Of a stretch of 64,000 nucleotides of DNA, positions 34,501 through 46,900 are shown one piece after another (the stretch's first letter is position 1; every line of letters starts with the position of its first letter). The stretch is from Rhabditoides inermis (Eukaryota; Nematoda; Chromadorea; Rhabditida; Rhabditidae), in the NCBI GenBank assembly GCA_963966185.1, contig CAWZYM010000440.1, positions 185,001-249,000 on the forward strand, given 5' to 3'. Under the pieces are notes generated by a model. It saw nothing but the letters and a program-made list of their open reading frames with translations, ran no database searches and was not told the origin of the DNA. Position numbers and translations under genes: made by a program.

Positions 34501-37500
34501 ACAGTTTGAGAAGAGTCAGGAAGAAATGCGAAAAGAAAAGATGGGAAAAAGACACGCTGCCTACGCAGAGAGAAGGAAACAGAGTTCACAGTGCGATGAT
34601 GAGACAGAGACTAGTCAGTCAGCTGATCTACCATCACAGACAGAATCGATTGCCCCCTCGCAGTCAGTGAGTGAAGGCAACGGCCGAAAAAGAAAGATAG
34701 TGGATGGCAGCGCACAGACGAAGAGAGTGTGCACTGAACCACTGGAAATAGTCGATAGATCGATGAATGAGGCAGAGACGTAGAGTGAACCAGGCAATGA
34801 TGCTGCGGATCACTCAAGAGTCGATGTAGTTAGAGAGAACGAGAATGGAGAGGAAAGGCCGCATGTGAGCCGCGATACCGCTTTGATAAGAGAAAGCGAG
34901 AAGATGAAAGAAATAGAGTCCAGCCAGCTGTCAGCTGGTGTGACTGTGCGAGAAGAGAGATCGCAGTCTGATCTACCAACGCCCGAGGAGGCGAGTCAAG
35001 ACGGACCGGTCGATCAATACCAATCAATGGAAGTTGAAAATCATGAAATTGAGAGCTCATTGATGCTATCTGAGAGAACTGTGGATCATGATGAATTTGA
35101 GGAATATCAAGTGCAAACCGAGCTGACCAGGTCGGCGATGACTTGTCTCAATCACAGTGAGGGTGCGAATTCGCGGTTGAGCAATCAAGCAATCCATGCG
35201 TACCTCATTTCGAAATACCGTAATACGAACACATATGTGATGAACCCCGCTGTCGTGCGTGGAGTGATATGGAAAAACAAAGGGAGCGAGATCGCAACGA
35301 GTCACGCAATACAAGACACAAAGTACAGTGAAGTGGTGCTACCGTACCACTACAACAACCACTGGACGCTAGTTGTGGCTGATAAGACACACGATAGCTA
35401 CCGTATACGATCCCAGACAATGTAACTCGATCGATAATCGATCAATCGATAAACTGGAGCGCCTGTCCGGTCGCGAGAAACAATATGCCGAGCCTGCCAC
35501 CTACAGTAGGCTGTAGAGAAATGAAGTGAATTGTGGATTGAGAGTTGTGATGATACTAGAACAACTAATTGATAATCGACCGCTTTTTCACTCGATTGGA
35601 GAGCTGGAACAGCTGAGAGTGAGAATGAGAACAAAGATTCAAAATGAGAGAACGAGTCACATACCGAAACTCATGGATATTGACTTGTCCTACATGCAGG
35701 TGGACCCCATGCCACTTTCCGTGAAGAGGAGTTGGCTGGAGAAGCTCAATAAGACGACCTCGTTTGAACAGGTCGAGTATGTAGCTGATCAGTTGTGAAA
35801 TTTGCCTGAAGAGGAAAGAAAAACACCTAAAGAGGAAAGAAAAACACGCGAAAGCGTGTAAACTATTGGAGAATGAGTTGCCGTCATGCGAAGCTCTCGC
35901 TGATCGGACAATGCAACCAAAGCAAAACCAAAAGAGACGAGGCTGCGCCCCGAGAGAGCAGAATGATTTGAGGACACTATATAAAAAAAAAACAAAGCAC
36001 ATGCGGTGAAACGTATTCTCGGCGAAGAGTCGAAGGACTGCGAAATTGGAATCAACAAAGTGGAAAGTTACTTTCGCAAGACGACTACGGTCGCGCCATG
36101 CGACTATGATGCGGTGAGGCGGCTAGCAGCCAACCTACCCAAGTTGAACATCTCCGACTCATTGTTGAGGCGGTTCGGACAAAACGAAGTGTTGACTGTT
36201 TTAAAAAATAAGCCTAATACGGCGCCAGGACCAGATGGCACTATGCATAGTGACCTTATCCTGGCCGATCCTGAAGGGCTGTTCATTACTAAAGTATTTA
36301 ATCGATGCATGCGAGAACAGTGCATCCCGAAAAGGAAGAAACGAATACGTCTCTCATTTACAAGAAGGGAGACGAGATGGATATTGAAAACTGGCGACCG
36401 ATCAGTCTTATGAATGTTCTGTACAAAGTGTACACGGGTCTCTTGACAAAGAGAATGTGCGCGATTAAAGGAATGATTAGTGATTGCCAGATGGGTTTCA
36501 CAAATAGAAAAGGTACATTGGAGAACATTGCTCTTCTCCGAACACCGATTCAACATGTCAAAGCGATAAAAGGTGACATTTGTGTATCATGGCTCGACCT
36601 TGCCAATGCATTTGGCAGCGTGCCACACATAGCGATATTCGAGGCCCTCAAGGCTTTTTTTCGCCCGAATTTCGACACATCATTGCGGACTTGTACGATG
36701 GAGCATCATTCCTCGTAAATACAAAGCACGATCAAACTAAAAGCATATCAATGAATGCAGGTGTGAAACAGGGTGACCCAATCTCACCTATCTTGTTCAA
36801 CATTGTGCTGAAAATGATCATTCGAGCACATCTAAAGAGAGTGAAACCTTTGGAAATCCTTGGACAAAGGTTTTCGCTGCTGGCTTTTGCTGATGACATG
36901 GCTGTGATTACGAAGAACCATTCGGACATGCAATATCAGAATCAGAATCAGAATATTTATCTCGAATCAAGTAACACACAATATCGATTACGTAAAATAC
37001 GGTAAGATAGGTAAAATACAGTAATACAATGCCTACTGCGAGTTCCAACAACACGAATTTCGGTAGGCCCGCGGAAGCGTACGTGTTGTTGGTTATGCTT
37101 GTCATCCCCTGCTTGCGGATTCTGGGGAAGTTTCGATCTCGGCGGCGGAAGATCCGGGCTTTAACGATCGATCGCGAAGAGACGTCTCCAAGAGTGTCAT
37201 CGTCTTCGAGGATTCCTCTCCAGTCTCAATGCCGTAGATGTAGAAAGTAGCAAAATCGAATACCAGTCCGGTTACTGTCCTCCGCCGCACAGCATTGTTC
37301 AGGGGTCGGGGGAATAACAGGGAAGGCACGCGACCGCGCGCCGGCAGAGAAATGAGAGGAATGTCAGCTGCAATATCAGCTGGAGAGAATGGCAGCTGAC
37401 GCAAACCAGATCAATTTGATATTTAAGCCACGCAAATGCGGCACACTAACTATCCAAAAAGGAAGAGTGATTACGAAGGAGACAAAGATGTATGACCAGT

Positions 37501-40007
37501 GCATTACTGTACTCGGTGAATCAGACAGTTACAAGTATTTAGGTGTAAATGTCGGTTTTCGCGATATAATCGAACCGACTGAATCACTCGAGCAAATGAA
37601 AATCGATATGAGGAAGCTGGCAGCAGCCAGAGGCTCGCTCAGTGGCGATCAGCTGAGAGACGCAATCAAGACCTTTGTGATTTCGCGCCTATACTATTTC
37701 GCGATGAATGACAAGTTGCCAATGAGCAGCATTGATGAGCTAGAGAGGACGCTTGCAACAACTGTTGCCCACATACAGAATGTGAAGGGTGGAGTGCCGG
37801 AACCGTACTTGTACTGCTCGAAAGGCTTCCATTTGCAACATCCGAAAGACATCATGTATACTGGTAATATAAACACGACAATGAAGCTGTTGTGATCGGA
37901 CGATAACTATATAAAGAATGTGTTTTGGAATCTTCTGGAATACATTTCAGTAACTTGGAATGGAGTGCAAGAGGCAATCACGCTCGATAAGAAAGAGATG
38001 TGTGCACGCTATTTGAATGATGAGCAGTTGGGATACCAAATCGGGTCATACGGTAGCCGGACAAATGTGATGCGCAACTGCCGTGTGAATGGTGAGCTGG
38101 TGGTTAAAATGCAAGCAACCCTAGCCAGCAAAAAAATCGATAACCGATAGAAAGGAGGCAAATTGACGCAGGCAATAACTGAGAGTGCGATTGAGTGAAG
38201 ACACCGGGCATTGCTCGATAATCTACCTCTGAAAGAACCGAGATTCATTTCGAAGAATGCAGAATCAGACAAGATGTGCTCTGTGTGCAATGAGAGAAAG
38301 ATCGAGACGCTTGCTCACGTGCTCAATGGGTGTGAAGCTCATTTGAAAACGGGAGTGACGGACAGGCATAACAACATTCAAGACATAATAGTAGCTGCTG
38401 CGGAAAAGAGCGCAGTGAATCAAAATGCTTGGATTGAGACTGATACGCGCAATGCGATAGATGGAGGAAACCTCCGCCCTGACATTGTTCTAAAAAGAGA
38501 GAGTGAAAAGGAAGTGATGATAGTGGATGTGCGTGTCTCTTTTGGAAAGGGAATCGAGTCATTCCACAACGCCGCTACTGAGAAGATCGATAAGTACACT
38601 GGTGTTGCTGAAACATATAAAGCGTTGGGATACAAAGTGTCTTTTTACCCTTTCCTTGTCAGTTCTCTCGGTGACTATTGGAAAGAGAATGATAGTGCGA
38701 TGAAAGCTCTTGGAATTCCAAAGACGGAGTGGAATGATTTGATTGGACAGTTCCAATGCGAGACTCTGGAATATTCAAAAGCTATATATTATTTGCATAC
38801 GTTGGGGGAGAGTTACAACCCAAAATATGAATACTAGACCAGAAAAGGCACTGAAGATGAATGCGAGATACAAAGAAAGATACGAGAGAACCCGACTACA
38901 GCGAGAAGTTGGGCAGTGAGATAAGCCATGTTACAATTCAACACTGATACTGTACTCGTGTAGGGCTGTCTCTCTCCCCGCGACAAGAGGATTAAGAGAG
39001 CTGTCCGATAGTGCGCGATACAGCCGGCCGCCGCCACGCTCGCCCGACGCCTCGAGGATGCTGCGACCAAGCTTCTGCTGCTGAGAGACCAACGACGGAC
39101 GCGGCCGGACCCAAGTCATTTGCCAACTACCCAAGATAAACTCCAAACACCCCCAATGCCATACGATTTGAGATAAATCATTTCGATCAATCTCCTTCTC
39201 CTTCTCCCTACCTTGAACAGACACTGTCCTCTCTTGACCGCCTTCTCGACCGCGTCCTGGTTGTCGTAGATCTTGTTGTCTCTGCAAAGACAAGATGTGA
39301 GTGAGTGAGTGAGACAGGACAGGACAGAACAGGACAGACAGACAGAAGACAGACGCACCTGAGGATGGGCCGGACGTCGGTGGCCTGACACAGTCCTCCA
39401 AACTTGTTGTGGAACAAGTGGTTGTGCTCCAGTGTCGCCGTCGCGCCGTTCGTAATCTCCACACCAGCCGCCTGCAAACAGCGAGCGATTATACAAACAA
39501 ACAATAAAAACCCAATCAATCAATCATTCAATCAATCCATCACCCACCTTTCCCTCAAAAATGCGATTCCGCCTGAGGGTGGGGTTGCTCTCTGTGGATA
39601 TGAGCACGCCGGCCTGCGCGTTGCGGTAGATGTCGTTGTCCTCCAAGAGACCTGCACAGGGGAATCACGTCACTTCCCCTCTCTCCCCCCTCTCTCTCCC
39701 TCCCTCCCTCCCTCTCCACTCACCTCGTCCCTTGTTGAAGATACACACTCCGCCGTCGCGACCGTCGTAGATCTTGTTCCGCCTAAAACACATTAACTCA
39801 GTAAGCACACAACACAGTGATTACAGTAACACAAAATAAAGGTACAGTAACCCAATATCACAGTACCGTACCTGAGCACGGGGTGGCTGTCCGTCTTGAT
39901 CCACACGCCGGCCATGGCGTTGTCGAAGATCTCGTTGTCCTCCAGAACACCCATGCCGCCGTTGTATACCTGAACCAGTGACGTAATATCCCTCTATTTC
40001 TCTATCC

Positions 40008-40057
<50 letters not shown>

Positions 40058-40932
40058 CCTCTCCTCACTCACCAGCACGCCTCCGTTCTGCCCGCCCCAG
40101 ATCTTATTCCGCGTAATCTTCGGATTCGAGCCCGTGCTGAAATTTTTTGTACAAATAGTGATAGGGGAGAGAGAGGAAAAGAGGGGGAATAAAGATGATC
40201 TGGCGTACCGAATCTGTACTCCCGAGTACAGATGGTTGAAGATGTCGTTCTCCTCCAACAAGCCGTGTCCGTTGTCGTAGAAGTACACGCCCACCTGCAA
40301 GAACAACCATAAGATATTATAATAAACAATACTGTCTTTGTACTGTCCGTTATACGATTCACAGCCCAAATACTATTAGAGAAACCCCATTCTTTCAATA
40401 CTGCAAGAATGAAATTAGTGAGATGCAATACCGAAAACGAATACTGCAATACTAGCAGTGGAACGCAATGCCACTTATATAGCACATATATGTATATATA
40501 TATAGCTTTCGAGTGTGAATGAAAAGCCATGAGCATGAATGCTTACCTGCTTTCCACTGTGTATCCTGTTCTTCCTGAGAATGGGCGAGCTTCCAGTGGT
40601 GACCCAGATGCCGGCCAGCGTGTTACCGTACACCTCGTTCTCCTCGATAAGACCCTTGCCCTTCTCGTGCTGCAAACAATGACGGGTTACTCAACTATTT
40701 ATTCTGTAAATATACTGTAACGGTCTGTAACTGTCCTAATTTTGAAACTATAAATTAATATTTTAATATTTGTTTGATTCATGAACGATCGCGCACCAAT
40801 TTGTGATCTCTAGAAGATGACACGCGTGTAGAGTGGCGCATTCTTCTCGTCTTTCTAGTATGCGCGCGCGACGCGCGCTCCTAACATTCAAATGTCTCCC
40901 AATCAGCGGGTCTAATCCCGAGTGCGCTTGCC

Positions 40933-40968
<36 letters not shown>

Positions 40969-43900
40969 GTCTCTTCCTGTCTCTCTCTGTCTCTCGCTGT
41001 CTCTGTGTCTTGTATCCAGAGACACACGGCACGATCTTTTTCAAATCTCCACGCACATCTCTCTCGTGTACACTCTGTCAAGGTGTGTTCCTTTGTCCAT
41101 TCCCGTCATCGCCATCTCTCGCCAGCCAGCCCCAAGCACCTACTTGCGAAATCAAACACTCAAACTCTCCATGTTGCATCATTTGACGAGCCTACGCAGT
41201 ACCCTCACCAGCCAACTTAAACACAAACTAACATTTCACAAAAACAAAATGAATTTGCACCCCGATCTCCGATCCACTCCACACACAAATTGCTTAGGTA
41301 ATCAATCCATTTCGCCCAATTCGCATGCATATAGTGCGCCTTTTGGAGTGCAATTATGGTGCGGTGGTCGCCCCTCTCCACCCACCACATAGATGCCCCC
41401 GTGCTGTCCGTCGTGTATCTTGTTGAGGCGGACGATGGGGTCGCTGCCGGTGCGGATCTGGATGCCCGCCAGCGCGTTCCCGTAGATGTTGTTCGACTCC
41501 ACCAGACCTGCAACACACGCTCACATCTTATCAACCACACAACAATTGTATGTAAATCATCCATTCTAAGAGTCAACACAGAGTGAAGCTAAAAGGCGAG
41601 ATAACGCGCTTGGCGCACTCACCCCGTCCCTCTCCGAAGATGTACACTCCTCCCTGCTGTCCCGTGTAAATCTCGTTCTTCCGGATAGTGGGATCCGAGT
41701 GCGAAGTGATCCAGATGCCGGCAAACGCGTTCGAGAAGATGCGGTTCTCCATGAACTGACCGCGCCCTACAAGACAACAATCAATCAACCGTAGAACACC
41801 GCTCAAGCAAAACGAACACATCATATCAATAATAAACTAATCGATAGTAAGTAATTAATAGATGCATACACGACGCACCCTTCTCGTGTACGTAGATGCC
41901 GCCGGTGAGTCCGTGGTGCACCTCGCATCGCACCACCGTCGGGTTCGCGTGGTTCTTCACCTGAAAGCCAGAACAGCGATTAAAGGTAGTGTACCTTCTG
42001 ATTCCCATATTTAAAATTATCACGAGTGTATTGTCAATGCCTTTTAGAAATATTTTCATGCCGTTTGTGGTTGTTTGTGATGAAAAAATAATGAAATTAA
42101 AACAAAAATTTATTAAATCAACATGATACGCATATTTACGCAACTTTTTTTAAACATAACTCACTGCGTTTAGCAGATCATTTTTCTATCAGCTGTTTCC
42201 GCCAAATTCGTAAAAGAAACACATATTAAAAATGTTATCCAAAATAAGAATGACATAAGAAACAGTATAAACACATGGAAATAAATTGTCTTTAATGAAA
42301 CAGCCGATAGTGTGGTCAAACTGTGTAACTTCGTGCAAGTTGTGCACACACACCCGAGCTGATTAAAAGTTATTAGATTCTACGATTTCTCCCTCCAATT
42401 TTCAAATGATTTTTTAAAACTAATTTGTTCAGAATGTATATTTGCATTATCATAATATACACATAGAATCGTAAACAATGACATGTTATATCTACGCATA
42501 CACCCAGATTCAGAGGGTACACTACCTTTAATAGATATTAGAACATAGAAAATTCAAGAACTTATCAATAATAATAATAATGTATTTATTCATAATCAGA
42601 AATCACAAAATCACAACACACAGCATCCAACAAACTAACGGTCAGACCCGTGAGTAGGGACAAAGTGAAGACTGTGACAGAGCCCATTGGCACCCATACG
42701 AGCGCATAGAATGGGTTGTCATCTCAGACACAGACACAGAAACTACTTCAACCTTCCAGAACAGAAAGGAATCAAACTCGGGCTACCTAGTCGCCTGAGA
42801 GCAATCAATTTATATACGGGTGGGGTCATCTACAGTAAAACGAGAGAAATTATTTGTGAAAAAAGACATTAGTCGTACTCTGAAGTCCGTCTTTTTAAAT
42901 TGGCATACTGTATTTGAATCTAAGAGATTCCAGTATTTCACTACTCGATGTGTGATAAAACTCTGGCTAAGGGTGGTCTTGGAGATACTCTGTAATTTCA
43001 AGCCATTCGAACGCAATGATGATGATCTTGAATTTGCAAGCATGAAGGGATTGGGAGCGTTTACGAAACCATACATATAGCTATGAACAAGGCGCAAATC
43101 TGACAAAGTTCTGCGAGTCCACAGTGTGTCTAGCTCCAAATGTTTTAGTCGACATTGATATGACAGTTTCGGTGCAAGCATTCTAGTAAAGGATCTTTGC
43201 ACAGCTTCTAATTCGTTAGTTTGAGTTACGTTAAGTGCAAGGAGCACCTCACTACCGTACTCGAGAACTGGTCGTATTTTATATTTATAGAAGTTTAAAA
43301 ACAACGACTCATTCCGTTGGAAGGCCATTCGTAATACACCGATTCGTGAAGATGTTTTCTGAATGATTTTTCTGATTGGCTCGCTTGGACTGAGATCGGT
43401 TGTGAGATAAATACCAAGATCTTTGATTGAGTCAGTGCATGCTATTACGGAGCCATCACACATATATACAGACTTCATGGCACGTTTTCCAAAATGAATA
43501 ACTCTGGATTTAGCAGCCGATAGTAAGAGTTGGCGCTCACCAAGCCATTCATGTACATTTACCAAGTCAGTTTCGAGTAATACCTTGAAATTGGGAATGT
43601 TTTGTGGAATTGACAGTTTCATGTCATCCGCGTACAAGAAGTATTTGCTATGTTTGATAACGAAGCCGATTCCATTTACATAGATCAAGAAAAGTAGAGG
43701 TCCAACAACACTACCTTGTGGTACACCACTAAGAACTGGAATCCAATCTGATAGTCCTGTGCCCACCCTTACCGACTGACGCGGGGCGGACACCTACCCC
43801 CCAGCCCCGATCTCTACCGTATTGTTACCGAAGATGGCCATCGGAAATCCAAACAGAACTGCGTCGGCCAAATCTGCCTACGGGCATTCTCCGGCCGGAA

Positions 43901-46900
43901 ATCCGGCGTTGAAATTTCGCGTTTCGGATAACCCCAAGATTTGGCGTTTTGACCAGCAGCGAGGTGGCCTAGTGGATAACAACAAAAACTGACAAGCAGT
44001 AGGGGTGGGGTGAGGTCGTGGGTTCGATTCCCGTCAACGCAGTTTTGATTTTTGCAAAATTCAAAACATGTTAAACTATTTTTTCAGAACGATAGATAGT
44101 CAAATTATTACGATATGTACATTTATTGGCATTTGCAGTAAAATATCAGCACTTGTGGTAGTCAATTACATAGCAGTCAAAGCAGAAGTTTTCCTCGCAG
44201 TAGGAACACTTGAGGAAACAGTAGTTGTCGCCAATAAATGTACATATCGTAATAATTTGACTATCTATCGTTCTGAAAAAATAGTTTAACATGTTTTGAA
44301 TTTTGCAAAAATCAAAACTGCGTTGACGGGAATCGAACCCACGACCTCACCCCACCCCTACTGCTTGTCAGTTTTTGTTGTTATCCACTAGGCCACCTCG
44401 CTGCTGGTCAAAACGCCAAATCTTGGGGTTATCCGAAACGCGAAATTTCAACGCCGGATTTCCGGCCGGAGAATGCCCGTAGGCAGATTTGGCCGACGCA
44501 GTTCTGTTTGGATTTCCGATGGCCATCTTCGGTAACAATACGGTAGAGATCGGGGCTGGGGGGTAGGTGTCCGCCCCGCGTGAGTGCGGTCGGATAGAAA
44601 CAGGTTTAACCACCGGAGAGTTTTTCCATCAATCTTGTATGACCTGCATACCTCATTTAATCTTCTATGAACAACTGAATCAAACGCCTTTTTAATATCT
44701 AGATAAATCGTGTCTACCGGTATTTTTTTATCCAAATGTTCAACTAAATATCCTACATATTCAACCATTTGACTTGTTGTGCCTCTACCATCGAGAAAAC
44801 CATGCTGCTGTGGATTTATTATGTTGTACTTCCACAAATGACATCGAATGTTATAGCATAGCATTCTCTCAAACACCCGGCTTGCGCAACAGGTCAACGT
44901 AATAGGTCGATAGTTAGTGCATTGTGTTTTATCACCACTTTTGAAGACCGGGACAACTATACCCTTACGCCATATTGATGGAATAACACCTTCATGAAAA
45001 CACTGTGAGAAAATTATCGATAGAGGTTCTGCGATGACAACAGCGAGGGCTTGTAAAATAATAGAGGGAATCTCATCTGGTCCACAGGATATTTTTCTTT
45101 TAGTTCTTTTCAGGTATTCGTAAACACAATGGGGACTGAAATCTACGTCTGCTATCGAGTGGGCACCAGGATGGTCTTGTAAATGGAATGGCTCGTTATT
45201 ATCTCTCGAGAAGACCGAGCCAAAGAACTCATTGAATAGAGTGGCTCTTTCTCGATCGTCTGAGACTACTCCACCACTACTATCAGTTAGATCCGGAATG
45301 AGGTCAACCGGTGCTAACTTCGATTTTACATATTGCCAGTAGCGCGCAGGAGAGGAACTGTTCAGGATGTGTGCTTCTCGTTCTTGTATTCATTGTTTGA
45401 AACTTCGACGATACTCTTTCAGTAAGCACTTATAACGCTCTCGATCCTGTATGCTACTGGAAGTTTTCTGCCGATGGTGCAACCGTCTCACTCTATTTTG
45501 AAGTTTTTCTAGCCATTTTGGGAATTTTGGAGAGTGATCACGGTTGACTTGTATTTGAGGTATACGGTAGCGTATTGCGTCTTTTATAATGTCACAGAAT
45601 CGGGAATAACGGGAATTTATATCAGAGTCTGACAACTCAGCTGACCAATTCACCAAAGAGAGATCTTGTATAATAGCATTGTAGTCACCGTTACGATAGT
45701 CATAAACAGCGTGGGCAGTATCACGCGCTCTTTTGCATACCAACGTCATTTCTCCTTTCACACAACAATGATCAGAATACGCGATCCCCACTCGCACATT
45801 ATTGATCAAGGTTCGATCAGTGGAGAGAATTAAATCGAGTATGTTCATGCCACGAGTTGGCTCTGTCACTAGTTGATAGAGACCTAGGGAGTTACAATAC
45901 GAGAGAAAACCTTGTGAGGATGCAGCACTTGCGCATTGAGAATGCCACCGTATACCAGGGAAATTCAAATCACCAACGATAAGAAGCGTGCAATCAACGT
46001 TTAGATCCTTCACAAACTGGGAGAAGAGCGGAGTAAATTGCGGATCCGATCCTGGAGGTCTATACAACCCAATCAGAACAAACTCAGATCCACCACATGA
46101 AATCCGGACAGCGACACAATCAAAAGAGCATCAGCTGTGGACTGCAAGCAGTGTGTTTTGAACGCGCGCAGAAATGCAAACGAGTACTCCTCCACCACCA
46201 ATGCAAACGAGTACTCCTCCACCAATAATAAATTCCATGTTGTGCAGTGCCTAGCATTTGACAAAATCAATTGCTTTTTTCAGTATTGTCAGACATCAAC
46301 GTCACAAACAAATAAGTGCCATATGCAATAGAGAAAGTGAAAGTGTGATAAGAAAGAGATGGTGAACAACCCAGTTTCGGCTCCTACCACTTGACTGGAT
46401 TGTTCGGACAGTCTCATACGAGGCGGAGCACTCATCAGAGATGACCACGCATGAGAGGTTAACACAAACACATAAAACAAGGACAACAACAAACATATAC
46501 TAGTTAGTAAAGATCATAAAACAATTATCAAAATAACAAAGAACTCATATGGAAGAGCCGTTGTGAGAGAAGAAGCGCGGGGAAGAGTAGATACTTGCGG
46601 CAAACGGTGCGAAAATAGTACGGGGCGCATACAATGCGCGACTGTGGGTCAGCGGGTAATGAGTGAGAGATAAGAGAGAGTCATGGTAGCAGACAGTTCT
46701 AGTTTGGCGCGCTATAATTGATAGAATTACTTGATTAGTGATAGAACATCAGACACACTATGAATGTTATGTTTCACCATCATTGATTTATTTCGCATAA
46801 CTAACTTACAGAATTCTAATTTCACTTTACGCTGCGGATACTCATTTTTAAGAAAGTTGCACACTAACTGTTTGCATCTAACCTTAAAGGAAGCTGTTTC

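Larger units (their letters stand above)
33839..38837 (+). mobile_element. NeSL/Utopia-like non-LTR retrotransposon, decayed
   Basis: It lies antisense inside the 7.65-kb FBXO11 intron. Order on the plus strand: Cys/His zinc-finger region (33839-34783), Ulp1/C48-like protease (34865-35798), reverse transcriptase (36006-37895) and restriction-like endonuclease with CCHC finger (38211-38837). That combination is the published signature of NeSL-type LINEs. Several stops and frameshifts and one 429-bp insertion show it is dead. The 5' and 3' ends were not located; no poly-A tail was seen. Confidence 0.8.
43780..44580. mobile_element. 801-bp palindromic foldback element with two inward tRNA-like units
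   Basis: The arms are 351 bp each (43780-44130 and 44230-44580), apparently exact inverted copies, with a 99-bp unrelated loop. Ends are CGCGGGGCGGACACCTACCC. TGA occurs on both sides (43777-43779, 44581-44583), a likely 3-bp target duplication. Each arm has a pol III A box (TGGCCTAGTGG at 43965-43975; inverse at 44395-44385) and a consensus B box (GGTTCGATTCC at 44021-44031; inverse 44339-44329). It has no ORF of its own. Confidence 0.88.
42560..46260 (-). mobile_element. LINE copy 2 (APE endonuclease plus RT) in FBXO11 intron 17
   Basis: Same family as the copy at 17.8-19.6 kb, with an (ATT)n tail at 42568-42582. It is longer: part of the apurinic-like endonuclease is present upstream of the RT. 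It carries internal stops and is split by the foldback element 43780-44580. The 5' end near 46260 is truncated. Confidence 0.85.

Noticed and set aside
39116..39523. Separate small genes read across FBXO11 exons 26-28
   Set aside because: They are exon plus intron read-through frames; the spliced FBXO11 model explains their conserved parts.
43960..44043. Functional tRNA gene
   Set aside because: A and B boxes are good, but the acceptor stem and anticodon arm do not fold properly, and the unit is part of a mobile palindrome.
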